Part shown: in pieces, positions 56,570 through 64,000 of the stretch
Numbering within the stretch: position 1 is the first letter of the stretch
Layout of the letters: every line of letters starts with the position of its first letter
Source of the DNA: Sphingomonas sp. HMP6
GTDB lineage: Bacteria > Pseudomonadota > Alphaproteobacteria > Sphingomonadales > Sphingomonadaceae
DNA length: 64,000 nt
Assembly: GCF_013374095.1 (NCBI RefSeq)
Contig: NZ_AP022672.1
Coordinates: 798,501-862,500 of the forward strand
Reading direction: 5' to 3'
Position numbers and translations under genes: made by a program
The notes under the pieces: model-generated
What the model was told of the DNA's origin: nothing
Seen by the model: the letters and a program-made list of their open reading frames with translations, nothing else
Databases searched by the model: none

Positions 56570-58040
56570 TCTCGTCCATCAGGAGCCATTCTTCGAGGCG
56601 CGCCGCAAGATCTTTCCGAAGGCGGTGCACGGCAGCTATCGGCGCCTGAAATGGGCGATCATGGCGATCACGCTGACGATCTATTACATCACGCCGTGGA
56701 TCAGGTGGGACCGGGGTCCCTATGCCCCGCACCAGGCGGCGTTGATCGATATCGCGCACCGCCGCTTCTATCTGTTCTCGATCGAAATCTGGCCGCACGA
56801 ATTCTATTACGTGGCGGGGATGCTCATCATGGCGGGGATCGGCCTGTTCCTCGTCACCTCGGCGGTGGGGCGCGCGTGGTGTGGCTATGCTTGCCCGCAG
56901 ACTGTCTGGACCGACCTGTTCGTCCATGTCGAGCGGCTGATCGACGGGGACCGCAACGCGCAGTTTCGCCTGGCGAATGCGCCCTGGGGTCCGGCCAAGA
57001 TCGGCCGCCGCGTGGTCAAGCACGCAATCTGGCTGCTGATCGCCGCGGCGACGGGGGGTGCGTGGATCTTCTACTTCGCCGATGCGCCGACGCTCGTGCG
57101 CCAATTGGTGGACGGCAGTGCGCCCTTCGTCGCCTATGCCACGATCGGCGTGCTCACCTTCACCACCTATACGCTGGGCGGGCTGATGCGCGAGCAGGTG
57201 TGCATCTACATGTGCCCGTGGCCGCGCATTCAGGCGGCCATGATGGACGAGCAATCGCTGGCGGTGACCTATAAATACTGGCGCGGCGAGCCGCGCACGC
57301 GCGGGCTGAAGCGGACGAATGACCTAGTCGAACTCGCGACCGAACCGCAGGCGCGGATCGGCGATTGTATCGATTGCAACGCCTGCGTCGCCGCCTGTCC
57401 GACGGGAATCGACATTCGCGAGGGGTCGCAAATCGGGTGCATCACGTGCGGGCTGTGTATCGATGCCTGCGACGACATCATGGTCAAGCTCGACCGTCCG
57501 ACCCGGCTGATCGGCTATACGACCGAGGCCGACGCCAGCATCGCCGACACGGGCGGCACGCCGCATAGCGCGATCAAGCGCTTGCTCAGGCCGCGCACGC
57601 TGATCTATTTCTGCGTGTGGGGCGGCATCGGGTTGGGCATGCTGTTTGCACTTGGTAATCGTACGCGGATCGATCTCTCGGTCGAGCATGGCCGCAATCC
57701 GCAATGGGTGCGGCTGTCGGACGGGGCGGTGCGCAACAGCTACCTCGTCAAGGTGCGTAACATGGAAGCGCGGCCGCGTGACGTCGAAATTGCCATCGCC
57801 CACTTGCCGGGCGCCGTGCTGTGGGACGACGACGGCGAACGCCAGCGCGCGAGACAGGCGATCCGCCTGCATGTCGATGCCGACCAGGTGCGGCCGATTC
57901 AGCTTTTCGTCGCCGCGCCCGCCGCCGGCCCCGAACATGCCGACGTCACCTTCAGCGTCCGTGCGCTCGACGCCGAAGGCGGCAGCGCAGCCGACGTGAC
58001 GCGTTTCGATCGTCCCGAAACCGAGGAGCATGAGCAATGA
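56553..58040 (+). CDS. ccoG: cbb3 assembly protein, membrane ferredoxin-like copper reductase
   Basis: A 495-residue protein with about six transmembrane helices. The ferredoxin motifs CIDCNACVAACPTG and CITCGLCIDACD sit near residues 270-310, and a conserved CGYACPQTVW lies in the second helix group. CcoG reduces Cu(II) to Cu(I) for the oxidase. A C-terminal Ig-like domain (about 370-495) follows. Overlaps ccoP and ccoH. Confidence 0.96.
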   Translation: MSDPNDLVHQEPFFEARRKIFPKAVHGSYRRLKWAIMAITLTIYYITPWIRWDRGPYAPHQAALIDIAHRRFYLFSIEIWPHEFYYVAGMLIMAGIGLFLVTSAVGRAWCGYACPQTVWTDLFVHVERLIDGDRNAQFRLANAPWGPAKIGRRVVKHAIWLLIAAATGGAWIFYFADAPTLVRQLVDGSAPFVAYATIGVLTFTTYTLGGLMREQVCIYMCPWPRIQAAMMDEQSLAVTYKYWRGEPRTRGLKRTNDLVELATEPQARIGDCIDCNACVAACPTGIDIREGSQIGCITCGLCIDACDDIMVKLDRPTRLIGYTTEADASIADTGGTPHSAIKRLLRPRTLIYFCVWGGIGLGMLFALGNRTRIDLSVEHGRNPQWVRLSDGAVRNSYLVKVRNMEARPRDVEIAIAHLPGAVLWDDDGERQRARQAIRLHVDADQVRPIQLFVAAPAAGPEHADVTFSVRALDAEGGSAADVTRFDRPETEEHEQ

Positions 58041-58492
58041 CCCGTCGCTTTACCGGGCGGCACATGCTGTTGACGATGATCGCCTTTTTCGGCCTGATCA
58101 TCGCGGTCAACGTGACGATGGCACGCTATGCCAGCGGTACGTTTGGCGGCGTGGTGGTCGAGAACAGCTATGTCGCGAGCCAGCGCTTCAACGGATGGCT
58201 GGCGGCGGCGCGTGCGCAGGATCGGTTGGGCTGGCATGTCGTGCCGACGGTGGATGCAGGCGGACGGCTGCACATCGTGGCGACTGGCGCGGATGGGGCG
58301 GTGGTGCTTGGCCGCATGACCGTGACGGCCCGCCATCCGCTCGGGCGCTTGCCCGATCAGACGATCCGGATGGTGCCGGGTGCGGGCGGCTATGTCGCCG
58401 ATCGCCCGCTGCCGACCGGGCGCTGGCTGCTGCGGATCGATCTGCAAGCGGGCGGCCATGACGCACATTTCGAGGATGCGGTGCGGACATGA
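58037..58492 (+). CDS. ccoH: cbb3 assembly protein FixH
   Basis: A 151-residue protein with one N-terminal transmembrane helix (MLLTMIAFFGLIIAVNVTMA) and a periplasmic beta-domain (then VVENSYVASQRFNGWLA), the FixH pattern. Stop overlaps the ccoI start by four bases. Confidence 0.95.
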   Translation: MTRRFTGRHMLLTMIAFFGLIIAVNVTMARYASGTFGGVVVENSYVASQRFNGWLAAARAQDRLGWHVVPTVDAGGRLHIVATGADGAVVLGRMTVTARHPLGRLPDQTIRMVPGAGGYVADRPLPTGRWLLRIDLQAGGHDAHFEDAVRT

Positions 58493-60624
58493 ATGCGATC
58501 AGCCAGATCAGTCCTGCTGACGCGATGACGGAATCGCGCTTTGCGATCGAGGGGATGCATTGCGCGGGGTGCATCGCGCGGATCGAGGGGGCGGTGGGCA
58601 GGCTCGCGGGCGTTGCCACCGCGCGCGTCAATTTCGGCGCGCATCTGGTGGTGGTGCAACACGAATCGGACCTCGCCACCGACACGATCCGCGAGACGAT
58701 TGAGGCGCTTGGTTTTCCCGCGCACGTGATGCGCGAGCGTGAGGTCGCGACCGTGCAGGATGAGAGCCGCGCATTGATGAAGGCGCTCGCGGTCGCGGGC
58801 TTCGCGGCGATGAACGTAATGCTGCTCTCGGTCGGGATCTGGTCGGGCGCGGAAGGGGCGACGCGCGATCTGTTTCACTGGCTGTCGGCGCTGATCGCGC
58901 TCCCGGCCATCGCCTATGCCGGCCGTCCCTTCTTCACCAGCGCCTGGCGCGTGCTGAAGCGCGGCCACACTAATATGGACGTGCCGATCACGATCGGCGT
59001 GATCCTCACCAGTGCGATGAGCCTGTACGAGACCGCAACCGGCGGCGAACATGCCTATTTCGACGGCGCGATCATGCTGCTGTTCTTCCTGCTCGCCGGG
59101 CGTTTCCTCGACAGCATGATGCGCGCGCGGGCGGCAGACGGCGTGGCGGCGCTGCTCGAACGCGTGCCTGCCGAGGTGCAAGTGTTGCGCCCCGACGGCT
59201 CGACCGAAATGCGCGCGGCGGCGGACATCGCGCCGGGGATGCGCGTGCTGGTGGCCGCAGGCGAGCGGATCGGCGTCGATGGTGTGGTGGAGATGGGCGA
59301 AGCGCATGTCGACCGTGCACTGGTGACCGGTGAGAGTGTCCCCGAGCGCGTGATGCCGGGTGCCACGGTGCTGGCGGGCACGATCGATCTCGACGCGCCG
59401 CTGACCGTGCGCGTCACCGCCGTCGGCACGCAGACCGTGATCGCCGAAATCGCGCGGCTGATGGAAAGCGCAGGGCAGGGCAAGTCGCGCTATGTCCGCA
59501 TCGCCGACCGCGCAGCGCGGCTTTATGCCCCTGCGGTCCACAGCCTGGCGGCGCTGAGCTTTGTCGGCTGGATGCTCGCGGGGGCGGGGCTGCATCAATC
59601 GGTGATGATCGCGGTCGCGGTGCTGATCATCACCTGCCCGTGCGCGCTGGGGCTGGCCGTGCCGATCGCGCAAGTGGTGGCGGCGGGGGCGCTGATGCGC
59701 GCGGGCATTCTGATCAAGGACGGCTCGGCGCTCGAGCGTCTCGCGGAGGTCGACACCGTCTTGTTCGACAAGACTGGCACGATCACGCTGGCCGGGCTGA
59801 CTCCGCTTGCCGGTCTGCCCGACGATGCGGGCGAGCGCGCCGCCTTGGGTGCGCTGGCGCAGGCCAGCCGTCACCCGCTCGCCCGCGCGATCCGCAATGC
59901 ACTGGGTAATTCAACGGCAGGGGCAGTCGCAACCGGCATCACGGAACTGTCGGGCCTCGGCGTCGAGGCCATGATTGATGGCGAACGCGCGCGCCTGGGC
60001 CGGCCCGACTGGGTTGGCACGCAAGCGAGCGGCACCGAGGTGACGACCGCGTTCCGCTGGGGCGACCGCCCCGCCCGGGTGATCAATTTTGCCGATGTGA
60101 TGCGCGCGGACGCGCCGCAGGTGATGGCGCAGTTGGAGGCGATGGGCTTCGCGCCGACGATCCTCTCGGGCGACCGGCTGGAGGCTGTGGCGGCGCTCGC
60201 CGAGCGGGTCGGCATCGTTGGCATCGCGGGGCTGTCGCCGGCCGATAAGTTCGCCTTTATCGATCGTCAGGCGGCGCTCGGAAAGCGCGTGCTGATGGTG
60301 GGTGACGGGCTGAACGATGGCCCGGCGCTGAAACGCGCGCACGTCGCGATGGCGCCCGCAACCGCGAGCGATGTCGGTCAACTCGCCGCCGATCTGGTGT
60401 TTTTCGGGGATCGACTGGCCGCAGTGCCGGTGGCGATCATCGCTGCGCGCCGGACGATGGGGGTGGTGCGCCAGAATTTCGTGCTGGCGGTCGGCTATAA
60501 TATCCTCGCGGTGCCGCTGGCGATGGCGGGCCTGGTGACCCCGCTCATCGCCGCGCTCGCCATGTCGGGCTCTTCGCTGATCGTCGTGGCCAATGCACTG
60601 CGCTTGCGCGGTGCGGCGCGATGA
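58489..60624 (+). CDS. ccoI: copper-transporting P-type ATPase for cbb3 assembly
   Basis: A 711-residue P1B ATPase. An N-terminal metal-binding domain with GMHCAGC near residues 22-28 is followed by eight helices, the TGES actuator motif near residue 283, the CPC metal channel (ITCPCALGLA near 385), the DKTGT phosphorylation site near 425 and GDGLNDGPAL near 605. Exports Cu for the oxidase. Coupled to ccoH and ccoS. Confidence 0.97.
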   Translation: MNAISQISPADAMTESRFAIEGMHCAGCIARIEGAVGRLAGVATARVNFGAHLVVVQHESDLATDTIRETIEALGFPAHVMREREVATVQDESRALMKALAVAGFAAMNVMLLSVGIWSGAEGATRDLFHWLSALIALPAIAYAGRPFFTSAWRVLKRGHTNMDVPITIGVILTSAMSLYETATGGEHAYFDGAIMLLFFLLAGRFLDSMMRARAADGVAALLERVPAEVQVLRPDGSTEMRAAADIAPGMRVLVAAGERIGVDGVVEMGEAHVDRALVTGESVPERVMPGATVLAGTIDLDAPLTVRVTAVGTQTVIAEIARLMESAGQGKSRYVRIADRAARLYAPAVHSLAALSFVGWMLAGAGLHQSVMIAVAVLIITCPCALGLAVPIAQVVAAGALMRAGILIKDGSALERLAEVDTVLFDKTGTITLAGLTPLAGLPDDAGERAALGALAQASRHPLARAIRNALGNSTAGAVATGITELSGLGVEAMIDGERARLGRPDWVGTQASGTEVTTAFRWGDRPARVINFADVMRADAPQVMAQLEAMGFAPTILSGDRLEAVAALAERVGIVGIAGLSPADKFAFIDRQAALGKRVLMVGDGLNDGPALKRAHVAMAPATASDVGQLAADLVFFGDRLAAVPVAIIAARRTMGVVRQNFVLAVGYNILAVPLAMAGLVTPLIAALAMSGSSLIVVANALRLRGAAR

Positions 60625-60770
60625 CCGGCCTCGTCGTCCTGCTACCGGTGGCCCTCGGGCTCGGGCTTGCCGGCCTGGCCGCGTTTTTCTGGGCGGCACG
60701 ATCCGGCCAGTTCGAAGATCTCGACGGTGCTGCGCTGCGGATCCTGATCGATGATGACGAGGAGGCGTGA
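60621..60770 (+). CDS. ccoS: cbb3 oxidase assembly protein
   Basis: A 49-residue protein: one transmembrane helix, then FFWAARSGQFEDLDG, the hallmark of CcoS. Needed to insert heme and copper in the oxidase. Overlaps the ccoI stop as ATGA. Confidence 0.94.
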   Translation: MTGLVVLLPVALGLGLAGLAAFFWAARSGQFEDLDGAALRILIDDDEEA

Positions 60771-60790
60771 GCGCGCCCGGCGATGCGGAT

Positions 60791-60804
60791 TTGATCGCGG
60801 TCAA
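60791..60804. promoter_or_regulatory. FNR-like box upstream of hemN
   Basis: TTGATCGCGGTCAA, one mismatch from TTGAT-N4-ATCAA. Its centre is 41.5 bases before the hemN ATG, the class II FNR distance if transcription began at the A of the start codon. It lies just after the ccoS stop. Confidence 0.55.
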
Positions 60805-60838
60805 TCCAGGTCGCAGGGCGTCGTGCAATCACGCTGGC

Positions 60839-62161
60839 ATGTGGACCTATCATCCTGATCTGCTCGCTCAGCCGGTGCCGCGCTACACCAGCTTCCCGAC
60901 CGCCGCGGAATTCAGCGGAGCGGTTGGTCCGCCGCATTTGGCACAGGCGCTCGCCACCGTCGGGCCGGACGAGGCGATCTCGCTATACCTGCACATCCCA
61001 TATTGTCGCGAGCTCTGCTGGTATTGTGGCTGCAACACGGGTGCTGCCAACCGCACGCAGCGGGTGCAGGCCTATCTGTTGCGGCTGATTGAGGAGATAA
61101 CGCTTGTCGGCAAGGCGCTCGACGGGCGTGGGCGCGTAAAGCGGATCGCCTGGGGCGGCGGCAGTCCGAACGCGCTCAACCCAACGGATTTCGATGCATT
61201 GATGCGCCACCTGTCGCAGGCCTTCCGGCTCGACGATCCGGTCATGTCGGTGGAGATCGATCCGCGCGGCTTCGAGTGGGACTGGGCGGCCGCGCTCGCC
61301 CGCAATGGCGTTACTCGCGTCAGCCTGGGCGTACAGACCTTCGATCCCGCCATCCAGGCCGCGATCGGGCGTGTTCAGCCGACCGAGATGATCGCTTGCA
61401 CCGTCGCCCGCCTGCGCGCGGCCGGCGTGTCTTCGATCAATTTCGATCTGATGTACGGGCTGCCGTTCCAGACCGTCGACACGCTGGCATCGACGCTTGA
61501 GACGGCGCTCTCGTTTCGGCCCGACCGGTTGGCGGTGTTCGGCTATGCGCATGTCCCACACCTGATTGCACGACAACGGCAGATCGACGATTCGGCGCTG
61601 CCCGATGCGGAAGCGCGTTTTGCGCAGGCCGAATTCGCGTTCGATTGGCTGACGTGTGAAGGCTATAAGCCGATCGGTTTTGATCATTTCGCGCTACCCG
61701 AAGATGCGCTGGCGATAGCGGCGCGGAACGGCACGCTGCGGCGCAATTTCCAAGGCTTTACCGAGGATCCGGCCGATGTGCTGATCGGCCTAGGTGCCTC
61801 CGCGATCAGCCAGTTTCCGGGGTGGCTGCTGCAGAACGAGAAGAATGCCGGTCGCTATCACCTGCGCATCGCCAACGGGCTGCTGGCGACCGAGCGCGGC
61901 TGGGTCCGGTCTCGGAGTGACCAGCGCATCGGTCGGGCGATCGAAGCGCTGCTATGCCAAGGCGTGGCCGATTTGAGCGATCTGCCCGATATCGCGGCGG
62001 TGGAGCACCGGCTTGCGCGCTACGTCGCTGCCGGTCTGGCGACATGGCACGACCGCCGGCTTCTGATCCGGCCGGAGGGGCTGCCCTATGCGCGGACGAT
62101 CGCCGCTGCACTCGACCCCTACCGGCAGCAGTCCGCCGTGCGATTCAGCAGCGCGATCTGA
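60839..62161 (+). CDS. hemN: oxygen-independent coproporphyrinogen III dehydrogenase
   Basis: A 440-residue radical SAM enzyme for anaerobic heme synthesis. The CxxxCxxC iron-sulfur motif reads YCRELCWYCGCN near residue 58, PRYTSFPTA is the N-terminal family motif, GGGSPNAL holds SAM, and the FDLMYGLPFQT block follows. The ATG at 60839 was preferred to an upstream GTG that overlaps ccoS, because the longer start would run across the FNR-like box. Fits with the cbb3 operon as a low-oxygen unit. Confidence 0.93.
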   Translation: MWTYHPDLLAQPVPRYTSFPTAAEFSGAVGPPHLAQALATVGPDEAISLYLHIPYCRELCWYCGCNTGAANRTQRVQAYLLRLIEEITLVGKALDGRGRVKRIAWGGGSPNALNPTDFDALMRHLSQAFRLDDPVMSVEIDPRGFEWDWAAALARNGVTRVSLGVQTFDPAIQAAIGRVQPTEMIACTVARLRAAGVSSINFDLMYGLPFQTVDTLASTLETALSFRPDRLAVFGYAHVPHLIARQRQIDDSALPDAEARFAQAEFAFDWLTCEGYKPIGFDHFALPEDALAIAARNGTLRRNFQGFTEDPADVLIGLGASAISQFPGWLLQNEKNAGRYHLRIANGLLATERGWVRSRSDQRIGRAIEALLCQGVADLSDLPDIAAVEHRLARYVAAGLATWHDRRLLIRPEGLPYARTIAAALDPYRQQSAVRFSSAI

Positions 62162-62162
62162 G

Positions 62163-62390
62163 ATGTTGGCGCGCGCCGTTCCATCGTTGCTGGCGGCGGT
62201 TGGCTTGGCATTGGCAGGCGGGGGTGGACCCCCCATCGAGACGAGCGGCGCTGTGCTGGTCGCGATTTGTGGCGATCCATCGCACCGGATTCCCCTGCCG
62301 ACGCGGGACGATGGAAAACAGCACCGCCCTTGTCCGATGGGCTGCCATGCGGCTTGCACGCGTCGCGATAGCAGCGATGAGGAAGAATAA
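62163..62390 (+). CDS. small exported Cys-rich protein
   Basis: A 75-residue protein starting two bases after the hemN stop. A signal-like helix (SLLAAVGLALAGG) precedes a mature part with VLVAICGDPSHRIPL and a C-terminal CPMGCHAAC, a triple-Cys pattern that could bind copper or iron. Similar small proteins occur with heme or copper genes in alphaproteobacteria, but I cannot name a family. Confidence 0.5.
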   Translation: MLARAVPSLLAAVGLALAGGGGPPIETSGAVLVAICGDPSHRIPLPTRDDGKQHRPCPMGCHAACTRRDSSDEEE

Positions 62391-63068
62391 GGCGTAGGCC
62401 GTCGATCGTCTGCGGTCGCCCGTTCGCGCATCTGCTCGACGAGGCACCCGCGACGCTTGCTAGACACCCCACCCAAGTGGAGTGTTTTCGCTCTGACGTC
62501 AGTTCTTGCAAAACAGCCCGACGTTGTCGTGCGCTTGCTCGGATCGTCCCGTGCAGACCCTTGTCGCGCATAACCCGTTCGACAGTTCACCGGGCGACCC
62601 AGGGCCCGGCCGCGTCATTTCCACCACACCTTGTGCGCACCATAAACCGCAACATTCTCGGCGTTCATTCGGGCGATTGCTGGCTTCGCGCGTGTTTCTT
62701 CCTGAGCCTACGCCGATAAGGAAGCGGGATCCTGTCGCTGCGCGACAGGCGTGTCTTAGATGGAAGAGGCGCTCGGCAGGACATGGCAGCTCGGCTCGAC
62801 ACCATGGAGCCAACGGCGATCATCGATAAACGTGACCACCGCTTAAACGGGCGGTGGAACTTTGGCTGCGCCGAATGTGGCGGTGCCGTGCGCAGAATCT
62901 CGCTGGCCAGCCACAATCCGCGGATTTCGGGCGCAACGTGGTGATTGTCTTGCTCAGCCATGCTCCACCTGACCAAGAGCGCGAGCCTCCGCGAAAACAG
63001 CGGCGGCTAAGCATGTGAACAAGGCTTCATGCTTGTACCGATACAGTCGATGCTGATCGAACTTGACG
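62391..63068. other. 678 bases with no convincing gene
   Basis: Open frames here have poor start sites. One possible 53-residue frame on the plus strand (62783-62944) contains FGCAECGG and ends in ISGATW, perhaps a remnant of a small zinc or PilZ-like protein; I do not call it. The stretch may be an eroded gene region next to the IS3 element. Confidence 0.6.
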
Positions 63069-63129
63069 TGACCCCCGTTTTTTCCTCCAGTTGGAGCTAG
63101 AGTCCGACCCCGGAAGAAGGGACGGACAG

Positions 63130-63396
63130 ATGAAGCGGAAGCAGTTTTCGGAAGAGCAGATCATCGGCATCCTGAAAGAGGCCGAGGCTGGCGCGGTGGT
63201 GACGGATCTGTGCCGGCGCTACGGGATGTCCAGCGCGACCTATTATGCGTGGAAGGCCAAGTTCGGCGGTCTGGAGGTGTCCGATGCGAAGCGGTTGCGG
63301 GCGCTCGAGGAGGAGAACGCCCGTCTCAAGCGGTTGCTGGCGGACACGATGCTCGACAACGCGGGTCTGAAGGACCTGCTATCAAAAAAATGGTAA
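63130..63396 (+). CDS. IS3 transposase OrfA
   Basis: An 88-residue helix-turn-helix and leucine-zipper protein. The HTH KRKQFSEEQIIGILKEAEAG...CRRYGMSSATYYAWK is typical of the IS407 group, followed by a zipper (LRALEEENARLKRLL). It ends in the A7 run used for -1 frameshifting into orfB. Confidence 0.94.
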   Translation: MKRKQFSEEQIIGILKEAEAGAVVTDLCRRYGMSSATYYAWKAKFGGLEVSDAKRLRALEEENARLKRLLADTMLDNAGLKDLLSKKW

Positions 63397-64000
63397 CGCC
63401 TGCCGCGAAGCGGGAAGCGGTCGCGCATCTCCAGACGGCGCTGGGGATGAGCGAGCGGCGGGCGTGTGCTGTCGTCGGGGCGGATCGCAAAAGCATGCGG
63501 TATCGCTCGTGCCGGGCGGATGATGGCGACCTGCGGTCGCGTCTGCGCGAGTTGGCGCAGCAGCGCCGGCGGTTCGGCTATCGGCGGCTGCATATCCTGC
63601 TGCGGCGCGACGGCATGACGATCAACCGCAAGAAGACCCAGCGGCTCTACCGCGAGGAAGGTCTGACGGTGCGACGCCGAAAGGGCCGCAAGCGCGCCGT
63701 CGGTGCGCGGGCACCGGCACCCGTGTTGGCGCTGCCCAACCAGCGCTGGAGCCTGGACTTCGTCCACGACCAGATGGCCACGGGGCGGCGGTTCCGCATC
63801 CTCAACATCGTCGACGACGTGACGCGCGAGTGTTTGCGAGCGGTGCTCGACACGTCGATCTCGGGCAAGCGGGTGGTGCGCGAGCTGGGTGATCTGATCG
63901 CCGAGCGCGGTGCGCCCAGGATGATCGTCAGCGACAACGGGACCGAACTGACCTCGAACGCGGTTCTCGCGTGGTCGGGCGATGCTTGCGTCGAGTGGCA
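63390..64000 (+). CDS. IS3 transposase OrfB, partial
   Basis: The catalytic half of the transposase, in the -1 frame to orfA; an ATG lies in the AAAAAAATGG slip region. The first catalytic Asp is in WSLDFVHD near residue 119 and the second in VSDNGTEL near residue 179. The Glu and the C-terminus are beyond the window. Confidence 0.92.
   Translation, partial: MVTPAAKREAVAHLQTALGMSERRACAVVGADRKSMRYRSCRADDGDLRSRLRELAQQRRRFGYRRLHILLRRDGMTINRKKTQRLYREEGLTVRRRKGRKRAVGARAPAPVLALPNQRWSLDFVHDQMATGRRFRILNIVDDVTRECLRAVLDTSISGKRVVRELGDLIAERGAPRMIVSDNGTELTSNAVLAWSGDACVEW

Larger units (their letters stand above)
63069..64000 (+). mobile_element. IS3-family (IS407-like) insertion sequence, left part
   Basis: The left end begins TGACCCCCG at about 63069 and the element runs off the window. 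It carries orfA and the start of orfB. The right end and target duplication cannot be seen. Confidence 0.85.

Noticed and set aside
62783..62944. 53-residue frame with FGCAECGG
   Set aside because: Lies in an otherwise eroded region next to an IS, weak start, no family match; left uncalled.

Overview
The window reads as a contiguous piece of an alphaproteobacterial chromosome, most likely a sphingomonad (Sphingomonas or a close relative). The evidence is high GC, very tight gene packing with many 1-8 base start/stop overlaps, the order trigger factor, clpP, clpX, lon, HU, a large TonB-dependent receptor of sphingomonad type, a full ccoNOQPGHIS set, and many secreted hydrolases. No rRNA, CRISPR array or prophage is visible; there is one tRNA (Leu, anticodon TAG).

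Region by region. 1-2140: the end of a ParA-like ATPase, a small DNA-binding-like partner and a TPR/SPOR envelope protein. 2137-8459: pyrB with a degenerate dihydroorotase, a hemerythrin-like protein, ruvX, a DUF3089 hydrolase and a DUF4153 membrane protein. 8525-12540: gatC, gatA and gatB, with a vapBC toxin-antitoxin pair spliced between gatA and gatB and an inverted repeat in front of the antitoxin. 12649-16165: an operon of three exported proteins including an M48 protease; its first gene is cut inside the signal peptide by an intact IS5-family element with a TAA target duplication. 16199-29093: two tiny overlapping genes, tRNA-Leu, tig, a DUF4328 protein, a GT2 glycosyltransferase, clpP, clpX, an acetyltransferase, DUF4893, an M1 peptidase pair, lon and HU; heat-shock-like promoters precede clpP and lon.

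29203-39529: polysaccharide deacetylase, DUF885 hydrolase, a sulfatase operon ending in a TetR regulator, a metallo-beta-lactamase-fold protein, a STAS-like protein, a haloalkane dehalogenase with a DUF1330 protein, and a formylglycine-generating enzyme that could mature the sulfatase. Three palindromes of the form GGCAY-N5-RTGCC lie in three different intergenic gaps here and suggest a small local regulon. 39722-48359: a beta-glucan utilisation locus (TonB receptor, GH16, GH3, LacI regulator, MFS transporter) with a palindrome closely resembling the E. coli lac operator in front of the receptor.

48376-52836: a divergent cluster of a GGDEF-EAL protein plus an exported cupredoxin-like protein on one side and a DUF3034 protein plus an exported truncated haemoglobin on the other. 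53020-62390: the cbb3 oxidase operon ccoNOQPGHIS followed by hemN, with FNR-like boxes ahead of ccoN and hemN, and a small exported Cys-rich protein. 62391-63068 holds no convincing gene, and an IS3-family element runs off the right edge.
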